A DNA stretch of 64,000 nucleotides from Verrucomicrobia bacterium CG1_02_43_26 (GTDB lineage Bacteria; Verrucomicrobiota; Verrucomicrobiia; Opitutales; CG1-02-43-26): the NCBI GenBank assembly GCA_001872735.1, contig MNWT01000005.1, forward strand, positions 1 through 64,000, written 5' to 3'. A program made the position numbers and the translations under genes. Below, piece by piece: positions 26,739 to 35,921 of this stretch. The stretch's first letter is position 1, and every line of letters starts with the position of its first letter. A model generated the notes under the pieces. That model did not search any database and was not told where the DNA came from. It saw only the letters and a program-made list of their open reading frames with translations.

Positions 26739-27263
26739 ATGTTTAGAAAATCTTCTAAAGGGTATACCCTACTTGAAATAATATTGGTCGTTGCGGTAAT
26801 AGGAATATTGATTGGAGTCGTATTGCCTGGTTTTTATAAAGCAAGGAAAGCATCCGCTCGATTCCAAGCAAAGTCCCAGTTTCAGCAATTAGCGATGGCA
26901 TTAGAGAATTACCAACTCGAATACGGCCGTTACCCCAGCTTTCTAAGCGAAAACCCCATCAAGCTCACGGATCCTAAAGTAGCCCAAGAATTAATGGAAG
27001 CGTTGAGTGCTAAGAAGTCCGCATTGAATGAACGTGGGATTGGTTTTTACAGTTTTTCGGAAAAGGAGTATCGCAACGGTGTGCTATTGGAGGGCTTTAA
27101 TAATCCCAATATTTATATCGCGGTGGATAATGACGGCGATGGTGTTATCGAAAATGAGCAAATGCCGACTCAGGATACAAAGCTGCATGCCAATGTCGCT
27201 ATTTTCTCACTTACAAGTGATGGGAAGAAGAATGATATCGAAAATGTATACAGCTGGGAATAA
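26739..27263 (+). CDS. Type II secretion major pseudopilin-like protein (GspG type)
   Basis: 174 residues with a type IV prepilin leader: short basic N-terminus, cleavage site K-G-Y-T-L-L-E with Glu at +5, then a 20-residue hydrophobic helix. The C-terminal part contains D-N-D-G-D-G, an EF-hand-like loop near residues 130-135; GspG proteins bind calcium in this region, though the exact loop varies. It would polymerise into the periplasmic pseudopilus that pushes substrates through the secretin. It is the first of four pseudopilin genes in a tight operon (8 bp to the next). No GspC-F, K, L or M gene is in the window. Confidence 0.85.
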   Translation: MFRKSSKGYTLLEIILVVAVIGILIGVVLPGFYKARKASARFQAKSQFQQLAMALENYQLEYGRYPSFLSENPIKLTDPKVAQELMEALSAKKSALNERGIGFYSFSEKEYRNGVLLEGFNNPNIYIAVDNDGDGVIENEQMPTQDTKLHANVAIFSLTSDGKKNDIENVYSWE

Positions 27264-27271
27264 TTTCCCCC

Positions 27272-27715
27272 ATGCGCTTTAACCCCAAACATAAGGAATG
27301 CGGTTTTACGTTACTGGAATTGATTCTGGTAATCAGCTTAGTAACGGGTGTGCTGCTCTTGATGACTTACAAGGTCAGTAGGCCCAAGAATACAGCCCTT
27401 TTAAATAGCGCGGAAACCTGTATCGCCAAAGCATTTGAAATTGGCCGAATGAAAGCGGTACTCAAAAAAGAATCTGTCACGATCCAATTACTGCCCGAGA
27501 CCAAGCAAATTAATGTCGGTAATGAAGTATTTTATCTACCAAAAGGCATTAGTATCAGCGCCCAACAGGAGTGGTCTATTAATCCACAAGGCTTATTAGA
27601 CAAAAATGCTCAAGGCCTAATACATATTTATATGGCGGAAGACAAAGCGCGGGAAAGGTTGCTTACGGTTACAAAAACAGGCAAAGTATTCCCGAAAACA
27701 CATGAAGGCAGTTAG
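27272..27715 (+). CDS. Minor pseudopilin (GspH-like)
   Basis: 147 residues with leader C-G-F-T-L-L-E at about 10-16 and a following hydrophobic helix. The rest is short and strand-rich (E-T-K-Q-I-N-V-G-N-E-V-F-Y-L-P-K-G), as in GspH/FimT-type proteins. Assignment to GspH rests on gene order and on the S-V-T-I-Q-L segment. It overlaps the next gene by 14 bp. Confidence 0.75.
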   Translation: MRFNPKHKECGFTLLELILVISLVTGVLLLMTYKVSRPKNTALLNSAETCIAKAFEIGRMKAVLKKESVTIQLLPETKQINVGNEVFYLPKGISISAQQEWSINPQGLLDKNAQGLIHIYMAEDKARERLLTVTKTGKVFPKTHEGS

Positions 27716-28058
27716 GGAAGAAACAGGATTTACGCTGATAGAGACCATTTTGGCCTTGGCTATATTAAGCCTGGCTATTTTGACCTGGGTCGGTTTTGTT
27801 TCTGTTAGCTTAAACAATAAAAAACGTGTGATCGAAACGGATGAGATACAAGCCGTCCGAAACCATGTTGAACATACGTTACAGGGAGAAAAGATTGAAC
27901 CGTTTCCTTACGATTTCGTTTATGAGAATTATACGGTTTCCATTAATGTACTCGAGGCTGAGTATACTCCAAAAGACGCACAAATTGTTCACGTGCAGCT
28001 AAGAAAGGAGGGGAAAAAATTATTTACTTACCAAACAGTCTATCCACACAAGGGATGA
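27702..28058 (+). CDS. Minor pseudopilin (GspI-like)
   Basis: 118 residues, leader T-G-F-T-L-I-E and helix A-L-A-I-L-S-L-A-I-L typical of GspI. Small size, a conserved N-N-K-K-R-V region and position third in the operon support GspI. Overlaps both neighbours (14 bp upstream, 4 bp downstream), so translation of the set is coupled. GspI normally forms the tip complex with GspJ and GspK. Confidence 0.78.
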   Translation: MKAVREETGFTLIETILALAILSLAILTWVGFVSVSLNNKKRVIETDEIQAVRNHVEHTLQGEKIEPFPYDFVYENYTVSINVLEAEYTPKDAQIVHVQLRKEGKKLFTYQTVYPHKG

Positions 28059-28552
28059 AAGCAAAAGCTGGGTTTACCGTACTGGAAGTCATCCTTTCCT
28101 TGAGCGTGCTGATCATAGTACTCGGTATCTCCTTAACCGTAGCCACGCCAGCGATTAACGCTTGGAAACGTGTTTCCGAAAAAGGGCAAGCCATAGAGGA
28201 GGGGAACGTAGCATTGTCCTATCTCATTAAAGATCTGGAAGCCGCCAATCACGAAAGTGTTCAGATTTCAGAAAACAGGATCACATTTCAAACAACGGGC
28301 AACAAGCCCGATAATATTTCCTACGAAATAAAGAATAATGAACCACAGGGGATATACCGCAGCCATATTGTGGGCAAACAAGAAGCCATAACCGAACCCG
28401 AGAATTCAGAATTGATCGCTATTGGCGTCACCGGTTTATCCTGCGAACAAAGGGATCCATTCATGAACGTGACCTTAACCATGCTTGAGGGAACGACCTT
28501 TCATAGAAAAGTGTATTTTATGGCAGAAACGAATTGGGTTAGCTCTCTGTAG
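28055..28552 (+). CDS. Minor pseudopilin (GspJ-like)
   Basis: 165 residues, leader A-G-F-T-V-L-E followed by a hydrophobic helix; the D-L-E-A-A segment after the helix is common in GspJ. It is last in the pseudopilin operon; GspK is absent. The 3' end overlaps the convergent sufU gene by 14 bp. Confidence 0.75.
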   Translation: MKAKAGFTVLEVILSLSVLIIVLGISLTVATPAINAWKRVSEKGQAIEEGNVALSYLIKDLEAANHESVQISENRITFQTTGNKPDNISYEIKNNEPQGIYRSHIVGKQEAITEPENSELIAIGVTGLSCEQRDPFMNVTLTMLEGTTFHRKVYFMAETNWVSSL

Positions 28553-28994
28553 AGACTTCTTTATCTCCTTCAATGGCAGCTTTGAAAGCGTGCCAAGGGA
28601 GTGTTGCGCACTTAACGCGCACAGGGAAACGCCTCACGCCAAGGAGCGCTACAAGATCCCCCAGATCCTCATTATCAACATCTGGCTCTTCTTCAGATGT
28701 GAGAATAGTATTTACCTTTTCCATCAATGAGACGGCTTCCGGAAGGGTTTTCCCTTTGAGGTAAAGGGTCATTAATGATGCAGAAGCCTTAAAGATGGCG
28801 CAACCTTGCCCCACAAAGCTGATGTCTTCAATTTTATCATTCTCCAGCTTCACATAAACAGTGACCTGGTCTCCACAAAGCGGGTTATGCCCGTCCGCAC
28901 AGTGGCTGCAATCACACATTTTGTGGGCATTACACGGGTGCTTATTATGATCGAGGATGATTTCCTGATAAAGATCTGAAATATGATTATCCAT
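28539..28994 (-). CDS. sufU: SufU-type iron-sulfur scaffold / sulfur acceptor
   Basis: 151 residues. U-type protein with the three conserved cysteines in N-P-L-C-G-D, G-Q-G-C-A-I-F-K-A-S-A-S and R-V-K-C-A-T-L-P-W-H-A; the insertion before the last cysteine is typical of SufU rather than IscU. SufU accepts persulfide from SufS through a zinc site and passes it to SufBCD. The N-terminal region has extra cysteines (C-D-C-S-H-C), an oddity that could bind metal. It starts 3 bp after sufS. SufBCD is not in the window. Confidence 0.92.
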   Translation of the reverse strand: MDNHISDLYQEIILDHNKHPCNAHKMCDCSHCADGHNPLCGDQVTVYVKLENDKIEDISFVGQGCAIFKASASLMTLYLKGKTLPEAVSLMEKVNTILTSEEEPDVDNEDLGDLVALLGVRRFPVRVKCATLPWHAFKAAIEGDKEVSTES

Positions 28995-28997
28995 AAA

Positions 28998-30239
28998 TTA
29001 AAAAAATTGTGCTACTTTATGAACCGCGGCCGCAAGTCTATCCACCTCTTCAATGGTGTTGTAAAACGCAAATGAAGCGCGCGCGGTACTGGGAAGATTA
29101 AGCCGTTGCATAAGGGGCTGGTTGCAATGATGGCCAACACGGATTGCGATGCCCTCTTCATTAAGAAATGTACCGATATCATGTGGGTGAACATTGTCTA
29201 ACACAAAAGAAACAACGGAGACTTTTTCTTTAGCGGTTCCGATCAGGCGCAAATGGTCGATTGATTTCAGTTTTTCCGTTGCATAGTCATGTAACTTCTG
29301 TTCATGAGCCAACAGTTCTTGAGGGTCAAATTGAGCCAAATACTCAAATGCCTTGGCAAGCCCGATAGCTCCCGCAATATTAGGGGTACCGGCCTCAAAG
29401 CGCATCGGAGGCGCACGAAAGGTTGTTTTTTCAAACGTGACCTTTTCGATCATATCTCCCCCACCCTGATAAGGTGGCATATTATCCAAATGCTTACGTT
29501 TTGCGTAAAGAATACCAATACCGGTAGGACCATATAGTTTGTGCCCGGAAAATGCAAAAAAATCACAATCGAGCTCCTGCACATCAATCGGGAAATGAAC
29601 TATCGATTGCGCGCCATCGAGCAAAACTGGGATATCTCGATCGTGGGCTAATTTAATAATAGAACGAACCGGGTTAATCGTGCCCAAAGAATTAGAAGCG
29701 TGCGTGACAGAAACGAACTTCGTGCGATCGTTAAACAATTTCTCAAATTCATCCATCATGAGCTCACCCGCATCAGTCATCGGGGCAACCCTTATTCTGA
29801 AGCCCTTTTCCGCAGCCAAGATTTGCCACGGAACAATATTGGCATGGTGCTCCATAACCGTGATAATAACCTCATCTCCTTCAGAAAGATTGGTACGCCC
29901 CCAAGATTGCACAACCAGGTTGATTGCCTCTGTTGTTTGGCGGGTAAAAATGATTTCCTGCTCTTGAGCGGCATTGAGAGCCCTAGCAATCGTTTTGCGA
30001 GCATTCTCATATGCATTCGTTGCTTTCTCCGCCAAGTAATGGACACCTCGATGGACATTTGAGTTTTCTGCCTGATAATAATGAGAAATGGCGTCAATGA
30101 CATATGCCGGCTTTTGGGCGGTTGCCGCATTGTCCAAATACACCAACGGCTTATTTTTAACCACAGTGCTCAGTATAGGGAAATCTTGGCGAACAGATTC
30201 TACCGAAAATGGAGTTTTTTGATGACAGTTAGCAGACAT
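28998..30239 (-). CDS. sufS: Cysteine desulfurase SufS
   Basis: 413 residues, group II class V aminotransferase fold. PLP lysine is Lys234 in S-G-H-K-L-Y-G-P; the persulfide cysteine is Cys372 in R-V-G-H-H-C. The desulfurase releases sulfur from cysteine for Fe-S assembly. The first 12 residues before the conserved V-R-x-D-F-P are slightly long and might begin further in. It heads the sufS-sufU operon (3-bp gap). There is no nearby regulator such as SufR or IscR. Confidence 0.95.
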   Translation of the reverse strand: MSANCHQKTPFSVESVRQDFPILSTVVKNKPLVYLDNAATAQKPAYVIDAISHYYQAENSNVHRGVHYLAEKATNAYENARKTIARALNAAQEQEIIFTRQTTEAINLVVQSWGRTNLSEGDEVIITVMEHHANIVPWQILAAEKGFRIRVAPMTDAGELMMDEFEKLFNDRTKFVSVTHASNSLGTINPVRSIIKLAHDRDIPVLLDGAQSIVHFPIDVQELDCDFFAFSGHKLYGPTGIGILYAKRKHLDNMPPYQGGGDMIEKVTFEKTTFRAPPMRFEAGTPNIAGAIGLAKAFEYLAQFDPQELLAHEQKLHDYATEKLKSIDHLRLIGTAKEKVSVVSFVLDNVHPHDIGTFLNEEGIAIRVGHHCNQPLMQRLNLPSTARASFAFYNTIEEVDRLAAAVHKVAQFF

Positions 30240-30352
30240 ATTATATTTTTTAACGCAATAATACAGATATCATAAATCCCCAGGTGGCACAAGGGAAGAA
30301 AGGCGTTTGCTTTGATAAGGGAAAAAGGGAGATAAAATGCAGCTTAGGCAGA

Positions 30353-31630
30353 TTAAGAGCTCTGCTCCTCTTTCATCGCTTCAGTATAAATCTCGAGTAA
30401 TCGTTGAATCTTATTCTCCCAGCGCATAGGCAACGCTCTTTTATAGGCTGCTTCCGACATTTTATATAATAGCTCCCGATCATCAAAGAGGGTTTCTATG
30501 TGGACAGCTATTTGCTCGACAATATACTCCTCTGAAGTAGGTTCTATACTAAAACCACAATCTTCCGTAACATACTCCCCTATCCCGCCATTCTTCACAA
30601 TAATACATGGTAACGATGCTGCCATAGCTTCGAAAACAACTGCGCCTCCAAACTCACGAATAGAGGGGAAGCAGAATACATCCGCCTTGTGATAATAGTG
30701 AATCAATTCCTTATAAGGAAGCCATTTAGTTAGTGTTACCTGTTCGGATAAATTCAATTTCTTAATTAATTCCTCAATACCTTGTCGTTCTGGGCCATCG
30801 CCTACAATAGTCAAAAATGTATTTTGTTTAATGGCTTCGGGTAACCTTGCCAGAGCTTTAATGGCCATATCCGCTCTTTTATAGGGGACAAGACGCCCCA
30901 CAAAAAGCAGATTTAAAGAACTAGCACGCTTACTCGAATGCGTTTCCTTTACATGGAAAAATTTATCTTGTACACCATTTTCATAAAAAAGCTCCATACT
31001 CACAGTATCTGAACCGAACAACTTATGAATCAACGTGAGTGTAAACGAAGAACCAACAAGCACTCTATTGGCTTTACGATACGTGCTTTTATAACCAGGA
31101 AGAAAAGAAGCAAAAAGTCGAAAGAAATTTAAGTAGGTGTGCTCCCTAAACGCTGTGGAACGAAATGCGCGGGGAAAGGGCACCCCTCCATTTACAGGGC
31201 CTAAGATAAAAGGCGTATTCCGACAGGCTTTAACTATTTTCACAGGATACCGAGGTATAACCGGAGAAAAACTATGCACGATATCATATGCCCCTTCTTG
31301 AACCTGCTTAGCAAATTTTTTATTCACCGCATTATTAAAATACGCATAAACAGGATAGGATAATACATGAAAAAGCGGCCAAATAACGCCTTTTGCTTTA
31401 CTGTGAATGAGTTTATAAATAATCGCAAAATAACTCGCTAGCCACGAAGGTTCCTCGAGATATGTAATGTTATCGATATGCCCCGCAGCCTCTAAAGCCT
31501 TTTTGTTCCTAGCATGAGTCACCAGTTTAACATCCGCGCACCGTGATAGATGGTCGAACATTTGATACCCTATTTGGGGCACAGAAGCCCATTCAGGATT
31601 GCATTGCTCTATAATGAGGAGGACTTTCAA
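30353..31630 (-). CDS. GT4-family glycosyltransferase
   Basis: 425 residues with two Rossmann-like halves. The C-terminal half shows the GT-B signatures F-V-G-R-L-V-P-Y-K, I-V-G-D-G-P-E and the E-x7-E motif in R-E-F-G-G-A-V-V-F-E-A-M-A, which binds the nucleotide-sugar phosphates with retention of configuration. The N-terminal half contains G-P-V-N-G-G-V-P-F-P, seen in several sugar-chain-building GT4 enzymes. It probably adds a sugar to a surface polysaccharide or glycolipid at the cytoplasmic membrane. It stands alone and no polysaccharide cluster surrounds it. Confidence 0.88.
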   Translation of the reverse strand: MKVLLIIEQCNPEWASVPQIGYQMFDHLSRCADVKLVTHARNKKALEAAGHIDNITYLEEPSWLASYFAIIYKLIHSKAKGVIWPLFHVLSYPVYAYFNNAVNKKFAKQVQEGAYDIVHSFSPVIPRYPVKIVKACRNTPFILGPVNGGVPFPRAFRSTAFREHTYLNFFRLFASFLPGYKSTYRKANRVLVGSSFTLTLIHKLFGSDTVSMELFYENGVQDKFFHVKETHSSKRASSLNLLFVGRLVPYKRADMAIKALARLPEAIKQNTFLTIVGDGPERQGIEELIKKLNLSEQVTLTKWLPYKELIHYYHKADVFCFPSIREFGGAVVFEAMAASLPCIIVKNGGIGEYVTEDCGFSIEPTSEEYIVEQIAVHIETLFDDRELLYKMSEAAYKRALPMRWENKIQRLLEIYTEAMKEEQSS

Positions 31631-31721
31631 AAGCAGTTTAAGAGAAAAAACTATCTTATACTTTGCAATTCCATTAAATCAAATGCTTTTTCCTAAAAAC
31701 GCTAAGGATGTGTAGTGCGGT

Positions 31722-32492
31722 TTACTTTCTACTAAACAGGAGTGTAATAACCAGTACGCACAGAGCCCCCAAGAGCTGGCCTAAGTTGACAACCGTCCTC
31801 ATATTTTCATCCAAAATGGCAGGATCGTGGGGCACTTGAGTTGTCATATCCCTCCCATGAGCAACAACCGTCAAAAATAAACCAATTATATAGTGAGATA
31901 ATATCCCTCCTGTCATCATACCTGCAAATATATTTCCTGCTTGAGATAAGGCTTTTTTTACAAAGCCAGGTTGATCGTTTTCAACTTGAGTCTTATCCTC
32001 CACTTTTCTTCCAGAAAAACCCATCGTTTCACTTACCCAAGGGCCAACGTTTTTCCATCCATGAATACCACCATATACGCCATTCACCAATGCATATACC
32101 ATGCGTGCATCATCATAAGGTGACATATTATTAGGGTCGACAATCTTACCCGTCAATTTTTCAGCACAAAATAAGGAAAAATTTGTAGTAATGTAAGTGC
32201 ATATTAGTTTAACACAAATCTCCCCAATGGGGCTAAAATGCCCTTCCTCTTCTACCTTCTCTTCCTCAATTGCAAGCTTACTGATCTCGGCTAATCTCTC
32301 ATCAATTGTTTTACTATCATCACCTTCAAAATCAATCCTCTCGCTTGATTTAGGCTTTTGAATGCTATTTTCACCCTTTACATTTCCTTCCTCAACAGTC
32401 CTGCCAAAAAACACTGGTTCTTCTGATTGATTTGTAGAGAGATTATTATCAAAGCGAGACTTGCTACAAAATTCTATTCTTCTTCCATTCAT
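31722..32492 (-). CDS. Membrane protein of unknown function, paralogue of the 32624 gene
   Basis: 256 residues. The first 90 are charged and probably disordered; then come about three hydrophobic segments (near 95-115, 190-210 and 235-253). The core shares G-P-W-(V/L)-S-x2-M-G-F-S and (D/E)-x-P-G-F-V-(K/R)-(K/R) with the neighbouring 409-residue protein, so the two are tandem paralogues. No signal peptide; soluble front plus paired hydrophobic hairpins is the architecture of many host-membrane-inserted effectors, but this is only an analogy. Upstream gap 131 bp. Confidence 0.6.
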   Translation of the reverse strand: MNGRRIEFCSKSRFDNNLSTNQSEEPVFFGRTVEEGNVKGENSIQKPKSSERIDFEGDDSKTIDERLAEISKLAIEEEKVEEEGHFSPIGEICVKLICTYITTNFSLFCAEKLTGKIVDPNNMSPYDDARMVYALVNGVYGGIHGWKNVGPWVSETMGFSGRKVEDKTQVENDQPGFVKKALSQAGNIFAGMMTGGILSHYIIGLFLTVVAHGRDMTTQVPHDPAILDENMRTVVNLGQLLGALCVLVITLLFSRK

Positions 32493-32623
32493 CGATTATA
32501 ACAAAAACCTGAATCATATTTTACAAACACTTGAGGAGTAAGTAAAAGGCGTTAATACCCTGGCATAAAACCAGATACAGAAACAACTTTACATTAAGCT
32601 GTTTCTGTATCTTGCAATTACAT

Positions 32624-33853
32624 TTATGCTACGTTTTGAATACCTTCTTCGGCATCATTTGAATATCCGACAACCGGAATATCATAACAAAACGTATACA
32701 AAGCACCCCAAAACTGGCCCACGAAAGCAACATTCTTCATAAAAGCTTTTACAGCCTCTTCCTCAATATGGGATGGATCACTATGTATAATCAAAGCATC
32801 TAGAATACTAGCAACAACTGCAGTAAACAATATAATGCTTATCGCAGCTACCTGACCTGCAAACATACCTAGTGGCAAATTGTTCAATTTAGATAAGGTT
32901 CTCCTGACAAAACCCGGCTCTTCTTTTTCAACTTCAGTTCGCTCAACTACGGTTCTTTCAGAGAAACCCATCCCGTTACTCAGCCATGGTCCTACGTAAT
33001 TCCATCCGAGGTAAGCTTTATAAGTTAGATCTGCCAATCCGATTAGTACATTTGCAGCTCCTGAACTATTATCAACTTTACTATTACCAACCAAATGGTA
33101 ATTACATATACCATAAAGAGCTATTGTTCCTGCTGTAGATGCCAATTGAACAACTTTTCGCCCAAACCAATTACAATAGCTAAATTCTTCGTTAACCGGC
33201 TTTTGGAGATTTTTAGGCTCAAGTATGCTAAAATTCTCACCCAAATCTAGATCAGATGAATTGTCACTAACGACCACAGGCTTATGCGATACGTTGTTTT
33301 TTTCAGTCAGATTATTTTCTGTAAAATTGTTATATGTCATATTTTCTTCAGTCGGATTAGCTATTGTAGAATAATCATATGACTCATCGACTTCTTCTCC
33401 CTCTCTTTTAGCTATTGTAGAATAATCATATGACTCATCGACTTCTTCTGAGTCCCAGTACTTAGTATCATAAATTTCTCCATCCTTGTTGCTCACGGGC
33501 TCTTCGTCTTCGGCCCGCAGTATAACAACACCTTCATCATCACCCTCATCTAATGTCTCTATGGACATACCTGTAATGATAGGTTCCTCATCGTTAAAGG
33601 ATTCGGTATCGTTGTCTGTCAAATTAGTCATCCCGTCATTCGTGTCAAACCATTCAACGATTCTCTCCCTAAGTTCGGCTTTTTGAGTCTTTTTCTCAAT
33701 TTCAGCCTTGCTATAAATTCTCTTACAAGTGCCGTCATTCAACTTTTCATAAAGACTTAGTTTTATGCGGGGCGAATCATTCTTCTCGCTCAATTTAATT
33801 TTTATTCGATTATTATCACTACTAGAGATGCTCGTATTTACTTTTGTATTCAT
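32624..33853 (-). CDS. Membrane protein with tandem Tyr-rich repeats, paralogue of the 31722 gene
   Basis: 409 residues. Residues 1-215 are hydrophilic and acidic, with a 17-residue tandem repeat (V-D-E-S-Y-D-Y-S-T-I-A core, two copies). The second half has hydrophobic segments and the G-P-W-L-S-N-G-M-G-F-S and E-P-G-F-V-R-R phrases shared with the shorter paralogue. There is no N-terminal signal. The repeated tyrosines lie in acidic context with Y-S-T-I (Y-x-x-I), as in tyrosine-phosphorylated effectors, but no EPIYA consensus is present. Unknown function; AT-rich compared with the dehydrogenase gene next door. Confidence 0.62.
   Translation of the reverse strand: MNTKVNTSISSSDNNRIKIKLSEKNDSPRIKLSLYEKLNDGTCKRIYSKAEIEKKTQKAELRERIVEWFDTNDGMTNLTDNDTESFNDEEPIITGMSIETLDEGDDEGVVILRAEDEEPVSNKDGEIYDTKYWDSEEVDESYDYSTIAKREGEEVDESYDYSTIANPTEENMTYNNFTENNLTEKNNVSHKPVVVSDNSSDLDLGENFSILEPKNLQKPVNEEFSYCNWFGRKVVQLASTAGTIALYGICNYHLVGNSKVDNSSGAANVLIGLADLTYKAYLGWNYVGPWLSNGMGFSERTVVERTEVEKEEPGFVRRTLSKLNNLPLGMFAGQVAAISIILFTAVVASILDALIIHSDPSHIEEEAVKAFMKNVAFVGQFWGALYTFCYDIPVVGYSNDAEEGIQNVA
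33358..33449 (-). repeat. 51-bp tandem repeat inside the 32624 gene
   Basis: A 41-bp segment at 33358-33398 recurs identically at 33409-33449, a period of 51 bp or 17 codons. Perfect identity at DNA level indicates a recent duplication, so copy number may vary between strains. Confidence 0.85.
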
Positions 33854-34020
33854 ATCTATATTTTCACGTATAATTAATGATTATTTATTTAATGAACTCA
33901 CATTATTCATACAATAAAAACAGTGTCAATAAAAAATTCCATAATTAAAAAAATAATGATATGAAATTTTTTCTTTTCAGACTCCAGAATATATGTTCAA
34001 ATAAAGCCCAAGGAATTATG

Positions 34021-35385
34021 CCCATACAGAGTATTAACCCCAAAAATGGTACACCAATAAAAGAGTACCCAGAGCTTCATATTAATGAAATAAATGCTTT
34101 ATTAGATAAGTCCTGGCAGGCTTTTGAGGGCTGGAAGCGGCTTCAGTTAAAGGACAGGACAGAGTGCTTTAGGAGTTTGGCTATGATTCTTCGTACAAAC
34201 GCCCTTGAGTATGGGGAGTTAATGGCAAACGAGATGGGTAAACCCATTGATCAAGGCATCCAGGAAGTCGAAAAATGCGCCTGGTGCTGCGAGTATTATG
34301 TGCAAAATGCACCCTTAATGTTAAAAGACGAATTTGTTAGTACAGAAGCGCAATCCAGTTTTATTACGTATCAGCCATTGGGCGTAATCTTTGCCATTAT
34401 GCCTTGGAATTTCCCCTTCTGGCAGGTGTTTCGTGCCGCTGTCCCCGCGCTCATGGCCGGAAACGCAATGGTATTAAAGCATAGTAGCTTAGTTCCGGGG
34501 TGTGCCCTCAAAATTGAGCGTATATTTCAAGAAGCTGGGTTTCCTGAAGGGCTATTTCGGTCTTTGTTAATAGAAAATGATAAAGCATCAGCCGTCCTTT
34601 CAAACAAAAATGTACGAGCCGTCACGTTCACCGGAAGCACAGAAGCGGGTGCCATTGTAGCGTCTAACGCAGGCATGCAGCTTAAGAAGATTGTTTTAGA
34701 ACTAGGCGGAAGCGATCCTTATCTCATTTTAGAAGATGCTGATATCGCCAAGGCGGCTCGATTGTGCGCGAAAGCCCGGATGCTCAATTCCGGTCAAAGT
34801 TGCATTGCCGCAAAACGTTTTATTGTAATAAACTCCGTTAAAAAGAATTTTGAGAATTTCTTCGTGGAAGAGATGCGCGCGTATACTCCGGGGAATCCGC
34901 TAGAAGAGGGAACCCAATTAGGCCCGCTGGCGAGTACAAAACTGCGAGACCAACTGCATAAACAAGTACAAGGCAGCATTCATAAAGGTGCCAAATTATT
35001 GCTTGGAGGCACCCTTCCGGAGGGGAATGGAGCTTATTACCCGGCTACGATCTTGACAGATGTCACAAAGGGCATGCCTGCATTTGATGAAGAACTGTTT
35101 GGGCCTGTCGCTGCCGTCATTTCTGCTAAAGATGAAGCCCAAGCGATCCGCATGGCCAACGATACCTCATTCGGATTAGGAGCCGCGGTGTTTACTAAGG
35201 ATATTGAGCGTGGTCGCAGGATAGCAAGAGATGAACTGGAAGCTGGTTCTTGTTTTGTAAACGATTTTGTGAAGTCAGACCCCCGGCTTCCCTTTGGCGG
35301 CATTAAACGATCCGGCTATGGCCGAGAGTTATCATCTTTCGGCATCCATGAATTTGTAAATATTAAGACAGTTGTTGTAAAATGA
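34021..35385 (+). CDS. Succinate-semialdehyde dehydrogenase (ALDH family, Sad/YneI type)
   Basis: 454 residues from ATG 34021, where an AAGGA lies just upstream; an in-frame ATG at 33961 would add an atypical 20-residue front. Aldehyde dehydrogenase with Glu227 in L-E-L-G-G-S and catalytic Cys261 in G-Q-S-C, exactly 34 residues apart as in the family. M-P-W-N-F-P and F-T-G-S-T-E-A-G are the cofactor motifs. The opening S-I-N-P-x-x-G and overall pattern match the Sad/YneI subgroup that oxidises succinate semialdehyde to succinate, feeding SdhCAB. Substrate is inferred. It overlaps the next gene by 4 bp. Confidence 0.88.
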   Translation, partial: PIQSINPKNGTPIKEYPELHINEINALLDKSWQAFEGWKRLQLKDRTECFRSLAMILRTNALEYGELMANEMGKPIDQGIQEVEKCAWCCEYYVQNAPLMLKDEFVSTEAQSSFITYQPLGVIFAIMPWNFPFWQVFRAAVPALMAGNAMVLKHSSLVPGCALKIERIFQEAGFPEGLFRSLLIENDKASAVLSNKNVRAVTFTGSTEAGAIVASNAGMQLKKIVLELGGSDPYLILEDADIAKAARLCAKARMLNSGQSCIAAKRFIVINSVKKNFENFFVEEMRAYTPGNPLEEGTQLGPLASTKLRDQLHKQVQGSIHKGAKLLLGGTLPEGNGAYYPATILTDVTKGMPAFDEELFGPVAAVISAKDEAQAIRMANDTSFGLGAAVFTKDIERGRRIARDELEAGSCFVNDFVKSDPRLPFGGIKRSGYGRELSSFGIHEFVNIKTVVVK

Positions 35386-35897
35386 GTTTAGACTTTTTGA
35401 CGCTTTATTGGAGAACGTTTCGTAAGCTCGCTGAAATCCATTTTCACGTGAATGTGACCAGTAACCATTTTTTGATTATTTTCCTAGCTGTTTGCATTGT
35501 AACGTTGATGGTTGGCCGGTTATATGCTGTTGTAGCCGACAAGAGTAGCAGAGGCTTTATTGCTTGTTTTATCGGGTACTGGCTGCCTGTTTTGTTTTTC
35601 GCAACTGGATTTACCCTAAGCGACTACCATTTAAGCAATTACATACAAGATCCCACGATTCGATTAGCAGTCAACTATATCATTGCGGGCTTCCTATTCC
35701 TTGTCGCACTCCTGCTTTTAACCCCATTGTTCATCGGTGTCGGTAGATTTAAGACAATCCTTGTCTACATAATGATGTTTGCAACAAACGTAGGCGTTGT
35801 TTTTTTAACAAAAGCAGGCATAGATGCTTTTGGAACAGGGGCTCAGAGCATTGAAGTTCGGAAAAAAATCCAGTCCCTCGATGATATAAACCCCTAG
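35382..35897 (+). CDS. Four-helix integral membrane protein, unknown
   Basis: 171 residues with hydrophobic segments at about 25-47, 58-78, 92-116 and 120-142 and a short charged C-terminal tail. Not recognised. The ATGA overlap with the dehydrogenase gene implies coupled translation, so a link to that enzyme or to membrane energetics is possible, but the sequence gives no catalytic motif. Ends 24 bp before the convergent gcvP. Confidence 0.7.
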   Translation: MSLDFLTLYWRTFRKLAEIHFHVNVTSNHFLIIFLAVCIVTLMVGRLYAVVADKSSRGFIACFIGYWLPVLFFATGFTLSDYHLSNYIQDPTIRLAVNYIIAGFLFLVALLLLTPLFIGVGRFKTILVYIMMFATNVGVVFLTKAGIDAFGTGAQSIEVRKKIQSLDDINP

Positions 35898-35921
35898 TAG
35901 CGCCAGAGAAAACCTATTTTA

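Noticed and set aside
30281..30320. TGGCAC ... TTGC resembling a sigma-54 promoter
   Set aside because: The spacing between the two elements is far longer than the required 5 bp; no acceptable site was found elsewhere by eye.
33358..33449. Direct repeats considered as CRISPR
   Set aside because: Only two copies, in frame within a coding gene, with a 10-bp interval; no array and no cas genes in the window.
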